This document shows positions 24,501-39,500 of a stretch of 64,000 nt of DNA, one piece after another. The translations under genes and the position numbers were made by a program. Each line of letters opens with the position of its first letter. Positions within the stretch are counted from its first letter, which is position 1. This stretch comes from Trematomus loennbergii (Eukaryota > Chordata > Actinopteri > Perciformes > Nototheniidae), in NCBI GenBank assembly GCA_012861695.1, contig JAAOOA010000086.1, positions 5,878,385-5,942,384 of the forward strand, in the 5' to 3' direction. The notes beneath the pieces were generated by a model, which searched no databases, had not been told where the DNA came from, and was given only the letters and a program-made list of their open reading frames with translations.

Positions 24501-27500
24501 GCTTGTGAGGTCATGAGAAACCCTCCGGAGAAAAAACAAAACTCAAGCCAAGTTGTGCTGTAATCTTTTTATAACACGTACTGCTGATTGATTTAACACT
24601 GCAGTGATTCAACCATACATGTATCAATGGGGCTGTGCTCTATGAGGATAGATGCCTTGAAACATACACCAAGATGTATTTTATTTACAAACCATTTACA
24701 AAATTATTCCAAAATGTACTGTATCACAATATGTATTGATATTGTAATAAATTAAATAAACTATGAAAGTTAGACCTATTTATCATGCAATCGTGTAATG
24801 TAATCCTTTACATTAGTGTTGTGTAATCCATCAATAATTTCCTAATTATTTCTTATCAGTTTTCAAGAAACAAATGTGTGCATTTTGACTAATTAGAGGA
24901 CAAAATATATTAATTATTAGTTTGTAACAGTGGCGAGCCGTGAGCTTTATACCTAGGCCCTCTGACCCCCACCCCTTCCCTCGAAAAAAAAAAAAAGAGT
25001 TATTACATCACAGCGTATACTTCAGCGGAATATCAAAACAACGGCCCAGGGTGCAAAACGTATCAATGACAGCGACCCTCTACCACACAAAACAACACCT
25101 GTGAACCCAATTTGTGTTCTTTGACATTGAAAATGATATTGCATTGTGTTTGTTACTTTCGTTGCAGTTGTATGTCTTAAGTGTAATTTGGCATGCTTTT
25201 ATTTTGAAGGCGAGTTCACGCTGTTGACAGGAAGTTGTTGTTGCTATGGAAACAAGAACAGTTTCACAGCGGGCGGAACTTGTCATCTAGTCCGCGATAA
25301 TAAAACCCACCCATTTAGAGGGAAGATATGATTGGTCAATTGTACTGTCATTTGACATTACTCTCTCGTTCAGTTACTATAGCGGGCCCTCTGTGAATCG
25401 CAGAGAGGGCCAGGTGAGCTTCTTTCATGTAACCCACATTCAAACTCAGATTCGAAGGATTTATTTATTTGGAAATGTTATTTTATAAATCAAAGTTTTT
25501 TTTCGGTAAAACTAATGAAAAATATAACAAAAATAATATTAAAAAAAATATATTTTTAAAAATATATTTTTTTTTAATGTTTTTAAATATTTTTTTTTTG
25601 AATATCTTAGGCCCTCACAGAGGGCCTAGAGGGCCCTGACGGCTCGCCACTGGTTTGTAAAAAATTATAGTATTTTGTTTCTTAGAAAAGTGTTAATCAA
25701 GCAAGTCAGCTGAAGAAGTAACAATGTAAACTAGAGAATGCAATTCCTGAAGACATTTCTAGTGGGAATGCTTTATGCTGAAAAGCTGACGCTGAACTGC
25801 TATGCTGAAATGTAATGTGTAAGGAGAAAGTGAAGAATTTAGATTGAAATGATACATGAACACTGGGGGCTTGAATGTGTGATAAGAAAAGAAAAGAAAG
25901 TAAAAAGCAGCAGAATATTTGAACTGCAAACTTTTGAAATAAAACCATACGTCACGTCACCAATAATGTATAAAATATGTGGAACATGTTGAAGTCAGTA
26001 TGAAGTCTCCATCAGACAGAAAAGAATAGGCTGAGACAGTCTGTTAAACTCCAGTCTGTTTTTCAGTGTTTGTTTCTGTGCTGGGCACCTAATCAAAACA
26101 CCTGTGTGTGTGCCCACTGCCCAGAGATCAAAGGTTTCCATGGTGATGTGCAGTGATCTGTGAGAGGAGAGCCTTTCCATTGATCTGAATGAGAGATAAA
26201 CCTCTTACATTTGAACGTTTTGTTGAAGAACCGTAGTAGCTATCGGTGAAATGTCAACGCTTGGAGCATCTCAGGACCCTAAGGAGCGTCTCAGTCTGCT
26301 TTATGTGTACTTTCGTGTCAATAATGTGGCTTTTTGGCAGATTAACTAAAGGTGTGCGGCTGCTGCTGTGAGGAAAGATCAGGCTGAATTTACAATGGGC
26401 CTTAATGGAGACATGTTGAACGTTTTTGTCACTTCATGCCCTCAAGAGGCATTTTGTTAAAAATGTTTGCTTAATCTTTTTTTTTTCTTTTTCAAGCTAC
26501 GAGATGTTTTCCTACATTTCTCATGAAAAATGATGTCCCAGGAGAGGAGGGTTTGGGAGCTATGGCAGGTTTAAAAAAAAAATATGAAGGCAAATTTCAA
26601 GCTCTCCTCCACTCTAGCTGTGACATCACGCACTCTAGGCCCAGACACACCAGGCCGATATCGGCCGTCTTCGGTTGTCTGGCGACAAAGCGTGCCCTGT
26701 CGCCCAAAGTCAATTTGGTGTGTCCCGAACCCTCGGCCGTGACACGCCTTATTTGGCCTTTCACGGTCGACACATGGCCGATTCAACATGTTGAATCGGC
26801 CATTTGTCGGACACAAGCTATCAGGCCAAGAAACCACTCTGATCAGCTGTTCAGCTAGCAAATGAGAAGCGAAACGGAAGTGAGGGACGTAAACAAACGA
26901 TTTAAGAAGGCACAGGACAGCAGCTAAACCCCAGCAGGTGATACTAAAGACATCAAACATAGCCCTTAAATGTCCTCTCTTACCTCCCACACATAGCAGG
27001 GACATCTCTGATATCGGCGGGAGCGTCCCCGGCTGTCCTCTGCTGAGAGCTCCGTGATTTGTTTGGTCAAGTCCGGTTTTTCATCTCATCGTTTATTTGT
27101 CAGTATAAAGTTGCAGGATTAGTCTCAAGTACCTCAACATTGTCCTTAAGTACAGTGTCTAATTAATGAGATACTGTCTACTGCTGTTCATTACCTATTG
27201 TGAGTCACCTTGGATAAAAGCATCACATGGAAATGTAAATTTAGCAAGAAGTGGCCATTATTACATTGCATACATTACTACATGCTGACTCAATAAACTA
27301 CACACCCGCCAGAACACTGCGATCATCAGATGCAGGTCTATTAACTGTGATTTTATAGTATGTCTGCACTTGATGTGCTCATTTCATCATTCAGGTATTT
27401 TTATATTCTAAAACATGTTTTCGATGGACGAGAGTGAAAATGGAACGCACACGCTATTTGTTTGTTTATATCAGTCTGTTCTTCTTCTCTGTCTTCCGGT

Positions 27501-30500
27501 TGTTGCCTATTTTGAATGACGAATACACACTACCGCCGCCTGCTGGTAAGGAGAGTTATTGCCACTCACGCATGCGCAGTTCGTACGTGCTCGGCTGAGG
27601 TCTTTGTGGTGTGTTCCAGTGCGACACATGGCCAAGACGCAGGAGAACACGCCGATGCAACTGTCGGTGTCGGTGTCGGCGAGTTCTCTGGTGACTGCCT
27701 GGTGTGTCAGGGCCTAAGCCTTAACGAGCTGCACAATACACACTAATGTTAAAATCTAAAGAAGGCCTCTTTACCAAGGTCTGAACAATGTTTAATATCT
27801 CTAAAAGTATGAATCTGATTTAAAAGTTGTGCAATACGAATAATATCAGAAAGATGTGTAACATTTTAAAGTTGGAATGAGGTTTCTGAGTCAAAGTATG
27901 AAGGAACAGTTAGCAGTTGAAGTCGCATGAAGATTTTTCAAGTCTGAAGAGTTTCTCCATTGACTTCCATGTTAGGAATGTGATGAATTATGGGATGTAT
28001 CTCTGGAATTATGTATGGAAAAATGTATGAATGTGAAAAGTAATAGCCATCGATTCCCGATCGAGCTGAACGTTTTGATGTTTGAATGGAGTTTCTGCGA
28101 TGTGGAATGTGGGAGCAGAAGAGGCGCAAAAAAACCTGAAGGAATAATAATAAAGAATTGTGTGCGTAGAAGAACAAGTAGTTGGAATGCTGATCTTCAA
28201 GGAAGAACATTCATATAAAAGAATATGGTTACCAATAATACAATAAATATAAATTAATAATCTGAAGAATATTGGTATTTTTCATACAATTTGTATCAAA
28301 TTATATTGTTCTTTCCACAAAACCTTCAAGGAAACATTTAATATAAACGTTTTTTTTTTTAAAGATGGACTTGTAAAATAAAGCATTTTGAAAAATGTAA
28401 AAGTTGCTATTAAATTATTTTCTGATGATTCCTAAAACATGATTAAAAGATTATAACGAAAAATATAATAAGAAAACCATATGTTATTGGCTAGTCAACT
28501 TAACTTTTCATTTTTTTTAATAATTGTCTTGGCAATATAAATGTGTTTTTTTTTTTTATAACAAAAGCAAAAAATAATCAGCAGAATGCCATAAAATAGT
28601 TGATTTTTGCTCCCCAGAGGATGATATCTTTCTTTGCACTCAAAATATCTTATGCTGTTTTTGGTAGATCACTTTTTAAATGGTGGGCACCTTTATCTCC
28701 TGATAGTTTGGACAAGGTGTGGTAACTCTGCAACGTTTTGGCTGTTTTCATGCACAGGAGGCAGGTGTTTTTAAGGATGGGGGCTTAATGGCATTTGGTG
28801 TTTGAGTTTTCCTACCATGTCTTCAGAGGTGAGGAAGGTCAGCCTCTCGTGGATGAGGGCAGCCTGCTCGTCGCTCATCACGTACTCCCCTCTCTTGTCC
28901 CCCATCACCAGCTCCGACCACATCGGGCCCTCTTCACGCTTCTGCAGGGTCAGCTCCAGGCTGAGGACACATGAGCACAAATATCAATACTACTCATTCA
29001 AAGAGCAAGTTAGAAATGAGTCATATAAATGTAAATGCTTAAGTGTGGTTACATGCAGCGTCAGAAAGCCCACATTCTGATTTCCTATTGTTTCCACACT
29101 TTCAGGAAATGCCAGAGAGCTATGTTTATGTACTTCAGAGGAATGGGTTCTTAGAATGAGAATGATGCAATCAACGAGTAAACATTCAATCAGGAGCAGT
29201 GTGTAAAATGCTGTTTTGATGAGAAAGGTCAGAGGAGTTAACCAGGCTGAAATGACTGATCTGGTTTGGAAAAAAATGATACAAGAAACAAATAAATCAA
29301 GGGAATAAAAACTGAAACATTACAAGCTGCAACCATTTTATCTTAATGGTAGAAGCCTAAAATGTTTTACTCTGTGCCGATCCAGATTTCTGTTCTGTAC
29401 AACTTATTTTGGATACATCGAAAAATTATTTAAATATCAATATCTGGAAACATCTCACAGCGTTTTATTAAATTCAGTAACATGAAGATTTTTACGTTTA
29501 TTTTCAAGCAAATTTCAAAAACGATGTAGTTTTAGGTTCTCAAATGTGAGATATTGAAGTTTTGACTGTGTTTCATTAATTTGCATTTGGCTCCAGGATT
29601 TTGTGATGGGCATACCATACAATTTGTCCCATTTCTAAACAATTTTTTACAAGCAGATCATCAGTCACATAAGACGTTTTGTGAATATTGTTTATTGCCA
29701 AATTACTAAAATCATATTCAAGCATCAATCATTGCTTCTACGTGGCTAATATTTCAACAATTTGCTGTGAGTTACGCCAACACCTACTGTAGGAGCCGCA
29801 TTTAAGTTTATTTTGTTTTGATTTATTTGGAACCTTTATTAATACATTTTCTGTTTCAGTGAGAGGTGCGCTTTGCTCAGGTGAAGGGGCGGGGCTAAGC
29901 TTTAAATTGGAGGTGCGGTGTGTGACGGGGGCGGCAGCAATACCGTCATTGACACGCAGGCGCAACCTTATTTTAGTAAAATACGGATTATTAGGATCTG
30001 CTGTTTAAGTTTACGTTAAATATTGTTTTCGTATTTTCTTTTGTTTTTGCTGGAAAATAAACGTTGAAAGAGCAACCAAAACGTCCGGTGGATTTTTTAC
30101 TGCGAGTCTGACACTGCTTCCCAGCCCCAAGCTCTACATGTGGTCAAGAAAAGGAACCTTTGAAATATACGAGTTACAAGACAAACTTTGGGATGTTGGC
30201 CACTACACCTACAATACGTGCATATATAAATATTCAAATGATATGCTACTTTGATGAGTCTGCATAATGTTATTATGTTCTTCTGCACATGAAATCTATA
30301 CACTTGATTCTGTTGGACTAGCGGGAGCGCCGTGAACTCAATATCAGGACACGAGCCAACTCATTAACTCTCATTCTTCTTTCACTAAATGATGCTAATG
30401 AAGATCTGTCTTTATGGATTCAATCCAATTATGAATAAATTAGAATAACATCTGAATACCATTTTCTTCTTTTCCTTGTAATACATATATGTTTGCACAA

Positions 30501-33500
30501 GTGCATTTTGCCCAGGGCACTCATATGAATCTCTCATTTTCCACCGTTAGAGAACATTCAATCACATCACACTGTTTTGCGTTAAGCAAGGACAATATTA
30601 CAACTTCTGTATGTTATCATATTTTCTGGACTGAATGTATCATGCATTATGGTCCTCTGAATAAGGCTATATGTTTTAACTGCATGACAGAAGTGCACAG
30701 AGCTACATGTGCAAAAATGTCCCTGTGTCATTTAGCCAAATAATGATTCTTGTGTAACTTTTCCCTCAAAACTTTTTCTCCATTTTCATCTTTGTGCAAA
30801 GCAACTTCTGTTTTTGAAAGTGCTATGAAACTAAATGTATTTCTGTTGCTATGCAAAACCGTAACTAACACAGTCTCTCCTGGAATAGAAGTCCATATGA
30901 CTCTGAAACAACACATCATGCCATGTGAAAGCATTGGCAGACTAATGTAGCTAAATATATTTTCAAATGAAAGATTTAATATTGTAGATTCCATCAAATG
31001 TCTCAAATCAAGACATTACAAGTCGCATTTGAAAGGGTCCAGGGACACAACAGTGAGGCTGATTTATGGTTCTATAGCATATTATCAAAGTCCAGTATTG
31101 AATCCCTTATTACATAAATAAGATGAAGCTCTCAACATTAGCAGAAACACACACTAGCATCAAAAGATTAATGTTTCTGACACATTCAAATAACAATGCT
31201 TGCTTTGAAACCATATTTTGCACCGTTTATTGTGTACACAGGACATTTGACAGCTAAAAGTTTCCCTTTTGTCCTTAGAAAATTACAGTTAATAAGCTAC
31301 CACTGATTGATGTCATATTAACAAACAACAGGAATGGTAAGCAGTGTCTAAAAATGCTACCAAACCTACCTAAAAGGGATTTGCTGTAATGCCAGATTTA
31401 ATTAAACAGAAACCTTGTCCAGGTCCAAATCGTTAACTAATGCTCATTCACTTAATATTTTTTCTGGTTTTCATGACGTACAACATTTTGAGAAATGTGT
31501 AACAATTCTTGATTTGAAAGAAACTGGACTTCATCAGGATTTCATGTTGTTGCTACAAGGTTTCAGTCCTACCAAAAGAAAAACCATTTTTCCGGCGAAA
31601 ATAGTCAACGGACTATTTCAACACGGCACAATGCGCACACGTAGCATCCTGAATCTAAGAATGTGGGTATTCAGAGAGAAAAATATCATTCATACTGTCA
31701 TTCATGCGGATGTTATGAAACAGCTCTATATATGGGTAATGATAAAAAGATATGAAAGAGACACAAAGGGCAGCTTCTTAATTCAGTTCCGGACAGAGGG
31801 AAGCAGGATGGTGCTCAGCCGTCTGTCTATAAAAGAATAACCATTGGTATGGAAAAACATGCTCGATACAAACAAAAGGGTGATTTTGTTCTAGTTATTT
31901 ACGTTGCAGAAGGACATCCAGATGGAACGTGGATGCATACACCCACAGATTAGCATACACACTTCTAAATATCCATCAACTAATCTATTTTATGTTTTGT
32001 TTGACTAGCATAATGTCCTTTGTGTATCTATGGGAAAAAAACTAAGATGATTTTCGATATATTCATAGCTTTAAAGGTATCTAGATGCACAAAGCCCTCC
32101 AACAGGAGACACAGAGAAAGTGTCACTGTATGGTACTATCATCCCTAAATGCCAAATGTCACTAAAATGTGTATCCTTAAAGCAGGGATCAGCTTTAATA
32201 GTGTGGACCGCCCGTTCAAACGCCCTACAACGGCCCAAAACACTTACATTACGAGAACCCTTTCAAAAATGTAAAAATTAAAAGGAATGCAAATGAAGAA
32301 ACATCTTCACCAACTTGACAACACATGAGCAATATTGAGATAACTTTCACCAACTTGAAGAAACATGCTCAGCGTTCACAAAAGCAGCCTTAAACCTTAT
32401 CCAGGATCATCGGAAATCTAGCCTATGTAACATGTGCATGGAGCTGAGCATTGAGTGAAGTAATAGGATTCAGAGATGAAGAGCTGGAGACGAGGATGAA
32501 AGGACTTAAAGTGGAGGATGTGACTCAACCCATTCTGTATTAATACATCCAAGGTTTATGAAAAGGATTCAACTCCCTTGCCTTTATTATTGATGTGCAT
32601 CACTGAATTGCAGTGGCTGCCATTTCAAAGAAGTAGAGAAAGAGCAGATTCGCTCTTCCACAACCTGGACACGGCCACATGAATCTGGTGTTAAACAGCC
32701 TAATGAGGTCCAGTACCACATAAGGCGCTTTCACACCGCAGTACTTTTCCCACAAAGGTTCAAGGTTCAAGGTTCTTTATTGTCAATCTGACATAGCTAC
32801 AGAGTAATTATGCAGTTGAAAATCTTATGTCACAGGCTTCTCCAACAATGCAACATAATAACATAATAACAATAAGAGCATGAGCAATACAATACAAATA
32901 CAATTCATGAGAACTCTTTAGTTCTCACTAACTAAGTACAGATCGCGTTCACACCGGAATAAGTTCCCTGAGGGAAGATTACGCAAATGAGCTGCTGACG
33001 TCACTTCTTCTTCTTCTGCTTTGGGTTTACTGGAAGGCCGCAAACAACTTCACGGCGTATACTGCCACCCGAAGTCCGAAGGCTTCAGTAGAAGCTGCTG
33101 GGACTCCCAGCAGCTTCTACTGAAGCCTTCCGAGTAAATCGCCAGAACGCCGACACCTCCTCATCTCCACCGCTCCCATGTTTTATTTTGTGTTGCCATA
33201 AGTTAGTCTCTCTCTGTTTGTGCGCTGGGCGAATGCTAATGCTAATAATGCTAATGCGAGGATAATAAAATGGCGGCTTCACAAAACCTTTTGGGAGTTT
33301 TACGGGCGTGGTTTGCAATCCGCCCAGCCAATCAGAAATAGGAACCTTTTTCTCCCACGAAAGTCCCTGCTCTCTAGCAGGGACTGAAAAGGGGGTAAAA
33401 AGGTTCTGATTAACTAATTTTAGTTCCGGATTTTTTTGGTGTGAACGCAACATTTCGGAAATAAAGTGGGAGAAGTACTGCGGTGTGAACGCGCCTATAG

Positions 33501-36500
33501 TGTAGACAAATGACCTCCATGAGACATTGGGGAAATGTAAGACACTCCCAGCAATCTAAGAGTAAATTGTATCCACTCCTGCTGCCTTGCCACAGTTTTT
33601 CTTTAATTAAAATACCCCAATGCCCACTGCCCTGGAGAAAACGTCTTGGCCGGACCGGTCCATTCTGTGAGGAAATGGGTGGGAAATATTAGCTTAAACT
33701 CACAAACTGACCCAATCTATTTTTGCTTAGACCTCTCAAAAACATTTGCCGATGCTGCTTTCAGTCATTTCAAAGGATCTAAGAGAAGCTGAGAATATTG
33801 ATATATTCTTTTGTGTTACAATTCTATAGTTGTATTATTCTTACTTATTTTTTATATCATTCCTATATTCCTGCATTTTGTTAACACTTTGATCCTACTG
33901 TTGATCCTTATGACTTGTTTTATTTCTATTCTAATTTTATCTTAATTTGGCAGAAACAATGTTCATGTTTCCCTTGTTAAGCCCTTAAAAGTGCATTTAA
34001 TAAACTTGAAATGTGCTATACATAAAGTTTGATAGATTAATAAAGTAAAACCTATTGGTTGCGTTTTGTTTTATAACTGCATGGAGAAATAATATTGCAG
34101 CAGAGGTGGAGGGGAGCAGAGAATGGCTCTCATAAAGCGCAGATCAACTCACATGCTCCTCCGATGGTCATATTTGTACACATCTTTTCAAAATGTGTTT
34201 TTGTTTTTGCTGCTGAATTGTAAGACACTTTGTGCTGCATACTGTGCACTCAACAAGGACACAGTGACCGGAGTCACAGGGACACTCGACAAGGAGGCAA
34301 TTCACAGATGGGTCTCTTGCTCGGTGTCATCTAAATCCCTTTAAAAAAAGGCAGCTGAATACTTTTCACAATTATATTATTATTAATAATAAAGAAAAAA
34401 ACTCTAGTGCTCCATGCCTTGCATACTTGACACCCTTAAAATATATGACTTTCTTGATGATTGTAAGTAATATTCTGCAATAAAGCTAATGTCATATAAG
34501 TAAAATAAATGGATATACAGTACATCTAGAGAAAACGCGCTGTCCTGCCAAGTGAGACTGAAGTAAACCTTTTCCTTATACTTTTCTGAAGCCCTCAATA
34601 AGGATTAAAAACTGCAAAAAATGAAATACAATACAAACATTTCTCATGTCAGTTCTCTTAAATCGTTGAAACAATGCATGAATACTGCACATGTAGTATT
34701 CAATCAATGCGGCTGTGGCTCAAGGTGCTGATGCGCTGATCTACCGATCAGAGGGTCAGTGGTTTGATCCCGGCCCCTACGGTCAACATGTGGAGGTGAC
34801 CTTGGGCAAGATTATATGTTAAAGTAAAAAAACACGTCAATTGCCACTTTTGAAAACAGAAATACAGCTGGAAGGTACCATGAGGAATCCGGTGTCACTG
34901 TTGTTTGTATAACACAAATAATGAAAACCAAACTCAGAAACTTTGCACACCTTTTGTCCTCTTTGATGATCCAGGCGCTGGCCTCGGGGTCTGCAGGTGC
35001 AAACAGCTGACCCTCCAGCAGAGGAGGGAAACCCTGAACTCCTAGCATGATTTGGTCTGCGGTCAGCCTGAACTGCACCTCCTCTTTGGTGACACCCTCT
35101 GGCATGCGCACAAACACCGTGACATCCTCCGCCGTCTGCTGCCAGAAGTAGATGGGGTCTGAAACAGGAGAAAAATGAATGGTGCTAAAGTTAGACAGTA
35201 TTTACAGAGTCATACATAAAACATCTGATACAGAGCCGGATTTAAAGGAAATGACTGCTGAATATTCAGTGATACTGCAGACGGGGGACTATTAAAATAA
35301 ATGAATAATCAATATGCGAGGGAGACTACGAGGACTTTTTCTCACAGTGAAGCCATCAAGCCAATTCTCCTGCACCAGTTCACCAGTTTGTGTCAAAACT
35401 TTTTATTGCACATTTTATTGTGCTACAGTATTTGTAGTCATTTACATAGTTTACTGTAGACAAAAGCTCAGTTTGATTAAAGTAAAAGCGTTAGATGTTA
35501 AAATGCTAAATAAATCTATATAATCAATAATCAAAGTACAAGCACAAGTTGTATAACATGGTTAAAATGAGGGCTGCACGATATATCGTGTCGTGACGAT
35601 AATCGCGATATGCAGGCTCTGCATGCACAGCAAACCACCAATCACAATCAAATCTCCAAAGCAAACGGACCCGGTGATTAAAGGTAAAAACACTGAATAA
35701 AGTAGTTTCATGTGTTTCTCCAGGGCAGTTCAGCGCTGCTAACCGAGCTAGCTCAGCTTGTTGCTCTGATAACTTAAGATCCAAACGTCCGTGACTAAAA
35801 TCCTTCATCCGGTTAAATATAGTTAAAAAAATACCAATTGTATAGCATTAAAAATCAAGAAAGGATGGTTTGCGGGAAAAAAAACGGTCTTTTCTTCAAT
35901 TCCTGTATTTTTTCATATCGCAATATATATCGCAGGGGGGGGAAATCGCAATGTCAGTTTTTTCCAATATCGTGCAGCCCTAGTTAAAATTAACTTTTAG
36001 TTTTGGATTGAGAAAATACATAATATGAAATAATTATAGGTATAAGTGACAGTATTAGGTGTAAATCGTGCTTACTGAATGTTTAATATTTTTGTCAATA
36101 AAAAGGACAATGCTCAAAAGGTTTTTAATCTGAAGAAAAAGTATAATTAACAAACTATACAATTTTGTTTCAATTATATAATAGATGTTAGGCGCTTTGT
36201 GCTCCAGGGAAATTGCTATATAAATAACATGTATTAGTATTATTATGTTACATTAAGTAACAGCATTTTTATTTCCCCTTTTATGAGCAAATGGGTAATT
36301 TTCTGACATTAAAGGTAGAGTAGGTAAGAATGGAGAAACCAGCTCGAGATCGCTAGAATTTGAAAATACGCAGCCGAAAAAAATCTGCCCCTTCCTTACA
36401 GAGCCCCTCCTCCAACACACACGAAGATGGAAGGCTGACAGGCAGGTAGGCCATCCAGTTATTTGACCCGGGCCGGCTAAATGATTGGTCGTGCTTTTTA

Positions 36501-39500
36501 CTGTATTTATTGTCAAAGCATTTCATATATTCATTGCTATCGGGATGTTAAGAGCATTCCATGGAATATAACAAAAGTGTTTCTGAAGTGAATTACCTAC
36601 CCCACCTTTAAGCCTACTAGCAAAAGACAGGATGTCCGTGTGTGTTTATGTTCAGCTCAACCTCTGAACTGAACAAAGGACTCCCATAGACTCTGGTTTT
36701 CCCTTTGGCTATCTTTTACTACATTTATGAAAAATAATTGCTTTGCATTCCGTCTGTCTGAAAGTAACTGTTGGCAGATTTTGATTAAAACATTTCTGCA
36801 CATCGAGCAAATAGTGCCATTAAGAAAAGCCCAGACAAAAGATCATTAAAGAAAGTCTCTCCCTCTGTGAAATAACCAAAACGGTTTGGTCTTAATAATT
36901 GTGTTCATGCATCACTAAAAAAAGATTTTCAGGGCCTTCAAAATCTTAATATAAACAGTGTGTACAACTCAGCAGAAACAGATTGCTGTTACCTCAGCCT
37001 GCGATAGATCTGAGAGGATGTAGTTCTGTTCATCTGTTGGTGAAAATGACACCTTAAAGTCTGTTAATAGATCTTGAATAAATATAGTCCGTGTTAGACC
37101 ATGGGTCAAGGAAGCTGTTTTCAGAGTGGATCCAAGCCAAGTGCTAGATCAAGGTTTTCTCTTTAAAAGGATTTCTACATATTGCAGTGGCAAATAAAGC
37201 GTTTTATCTCATAAGCTGTTGCTCTTACTTTAATCGAAATCTGGCGCATAGAGGTTTTTAGTTTTTCTCAGATTCCTTCAGAGGTTTTTACCGGGAGCCG
37301 AATTATCGGCAAAGGTCCTTTACTCTCCACAACAAAGAAGCCAGGTGTTTGAAACCAGTGAAAACTCAAAATAAAGCTGGTAAAAGAAGTGTTTTCTTGG
37401 TGGAAACAGGACAACGTGGCTTCGAGCTAAAGACTAATGTTTGCTTAGCTTGTTTCTCTGAAGACTCAAGATCAAGACGTCTGATGACTTAAATATTACT
37501 AATGTAGTAGAATTTTAAAAAAGTACATTTTTAAAGCTTCCGGTAGAAACAACGCTTACGCATGTGCACAGGGATATGTCAAAATGGACTGTTATCTTGA
37601 TTTAAATTATGGATTCCTTGAGGTTTGGAAATAGTTTGAATCATTTGGGAACATACAGTACACAATTCAACATGACTTGTGGCTAGTGTTTTCTGCCGTT
37701 TTAATGGGGAAATGCTACATATTGTACCTTTAGAGCAGAGGGCCACATACAGGAAAAGATACGGAGGACTGGGCTAGGTGTATTGCCTCAGAAGTTAGAA
37801 GTCTCATTCATTATTGGCTTTTTTTTTAATCAATTTAGATTTGTTTTAATATGTTTTCAAATTTTCGCCTGAATTTTTATGAAATTTGGGCAAACACATT
37901 AATATTGTGTAATATAAAAATGGACCACCGGCCACAGTTGGCCCCCGGGCCGTAGTTTGGACACCCCTGCTTTAGAGTGTTGTTGAGCACTGGAGAATGC
38001 ATACTCTCTCTGTGTGCTTTTTAGATGTGAAACTATTGCAATACCGTCAGTTTAAAAAGTTGTAATGTTTTAAAACACACAGTTGACGAATAAACCTGTC
38101 CTTGATAGACCCTTTTAACAAACATGACACGTGCTTTCCGCTTTCTTTGACAAGGAACAAATCTGTTCTCACCATTGCCCACAATGTTAAGACGCCCATT
38201 TTCTGTTGTTTCTGACTCAGCGCCTCCCTGGCATTCTGTTATTCACAAGCAAATCATTTTTCTTTTTAGCAGAGAGTGAAAACACCTGGTGCGCTTCAAT
38301 GAAACACAAAAGTCACCCTGAAACGGAAGTCACCAAGGACATTTTTGTAAATAGCCTTGTTGGAAAATGTACAAACATCTGGCCTTGTGTCCTTCTTAGA
38401 CCAACAGTCTACAGAAGCTCGAAAATAACAGGCAAGTACAGAATCAGAAATGAAGAAATCCAATCGTAAATCTGATCAGAAACAATTTGACAGCGTTGTG
38501 TTCAACTCTCAATTTGAAGGAAGAGTTACAGGTTGTTCACGGATACATTTCTATATTACAATCTATTTGAGTCCCTTTCATCTGCAGAGTCCCTTTCATC
38601 ACTTGCTGTTCATAATAGAGATTCAGACATTATTTTCTTTCAGACTACAGTTTTTCAGAGATCTTGGCTCAGGTGAAAATACCTACCTACCTCATGAAAA
38701 GCAGTTGCCAGGCATTTATAAGAGGAGGATAATACAGTGACCCCATCATGAACAGTCCGCCTCATTCCACCAACTGGGAAACCGAATAAGAAACAAACTA
38801 AATTCAGAAATGCTGCTTAGTAACCTCTTAGCAACATATGGTTAGCCCCATTGATAGGAGAACCTGGGTGAGGAGGGGTTAATTACAGGATTTACCAGAC
38901 AGAACATACCAGAGAGGCAGATAATAATAATCTCCCTCACACTCCTCTGCACAGGCATAACTGTGAGCGGTCATATCAAATAGTTGAATATTATTAGAAC
39001 ATTTAAAGGTGGGGTAGGTAATTTTGGAGAAACCAGCTCGAGTGCGCTAGGATTTGAAAATACACATCCGGAAAAATCTGCCACTTCCTTACAGAGCCCC
39101 TCTCCAACACACACGAACGCGCACATGACCAATGAGGGCACGAGATAAGTTGTGCACAGATGGAAGGCTGACAGGCAGGTAGCCATCCAGTTATTTTAGC
39201 CGGCCGGCTCAGATGATTGGTCGTACTTTTTACAGCGCACGGCTTCCACAGATGAAATTTTTTTATGGATTTTTTGTCAAAGCACTTAAGATATTCATTG
39301 CTATCGGGATGTTAAGAGCATTCCATGGAATATAACAAAAAGTGTATCTCGAGCCGGTTTCTCAAACTTACCTACCCCACCTTTAACTAAGTATTTGAGG
39401 TACATTTTACTTGAGTCTTTCCATGTAAAGCTTCTTTGAGGTAACTCATCTACCTTTTAAATTGAAATATTGTTAATTTGAATGCAATAATCTACAGTAC

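Larger units (their letters stand above)
26636..27717. mobile_element. TIR element with TAGGCCC-GACACACCAGG termini
   Basis: The left end TAGGCCCAGACACACCAGGC and right end GCCTGGTGTGTCAGGGCCTA form a 20-bp inverted repeat with one mismatch. The left body holds a 30-bp perfect palindrome. The centre (about 27125-27245) appears to carry a SINE tail. No transposase. Confidence 0.85.

Noticed and set aside
26571..27005. 144-codon minus frame and 111-codon plus frame
   Set aside because: Both overlap the GC-rich left end and palindrome of the TIR element at 26636-27717; no protein family is recognisable.
31415..31840. 141-codon open frame on the plus strand in nudcd1 intron 6
   Set aside because: No recognisable motif, signal, splice context or low-complexity bias typical of genes. 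It lies in AT-rich intron, antisense to nudcd1. Treated as chance.
34711..34790. Possible tRNA gene
   Set aside because: A-box-like and B-box-like stretches are present, but the acceptor stem does not pair and the 3' flank (TGACCTTGGGCAAG) is SINE body; scored as a SINE head.
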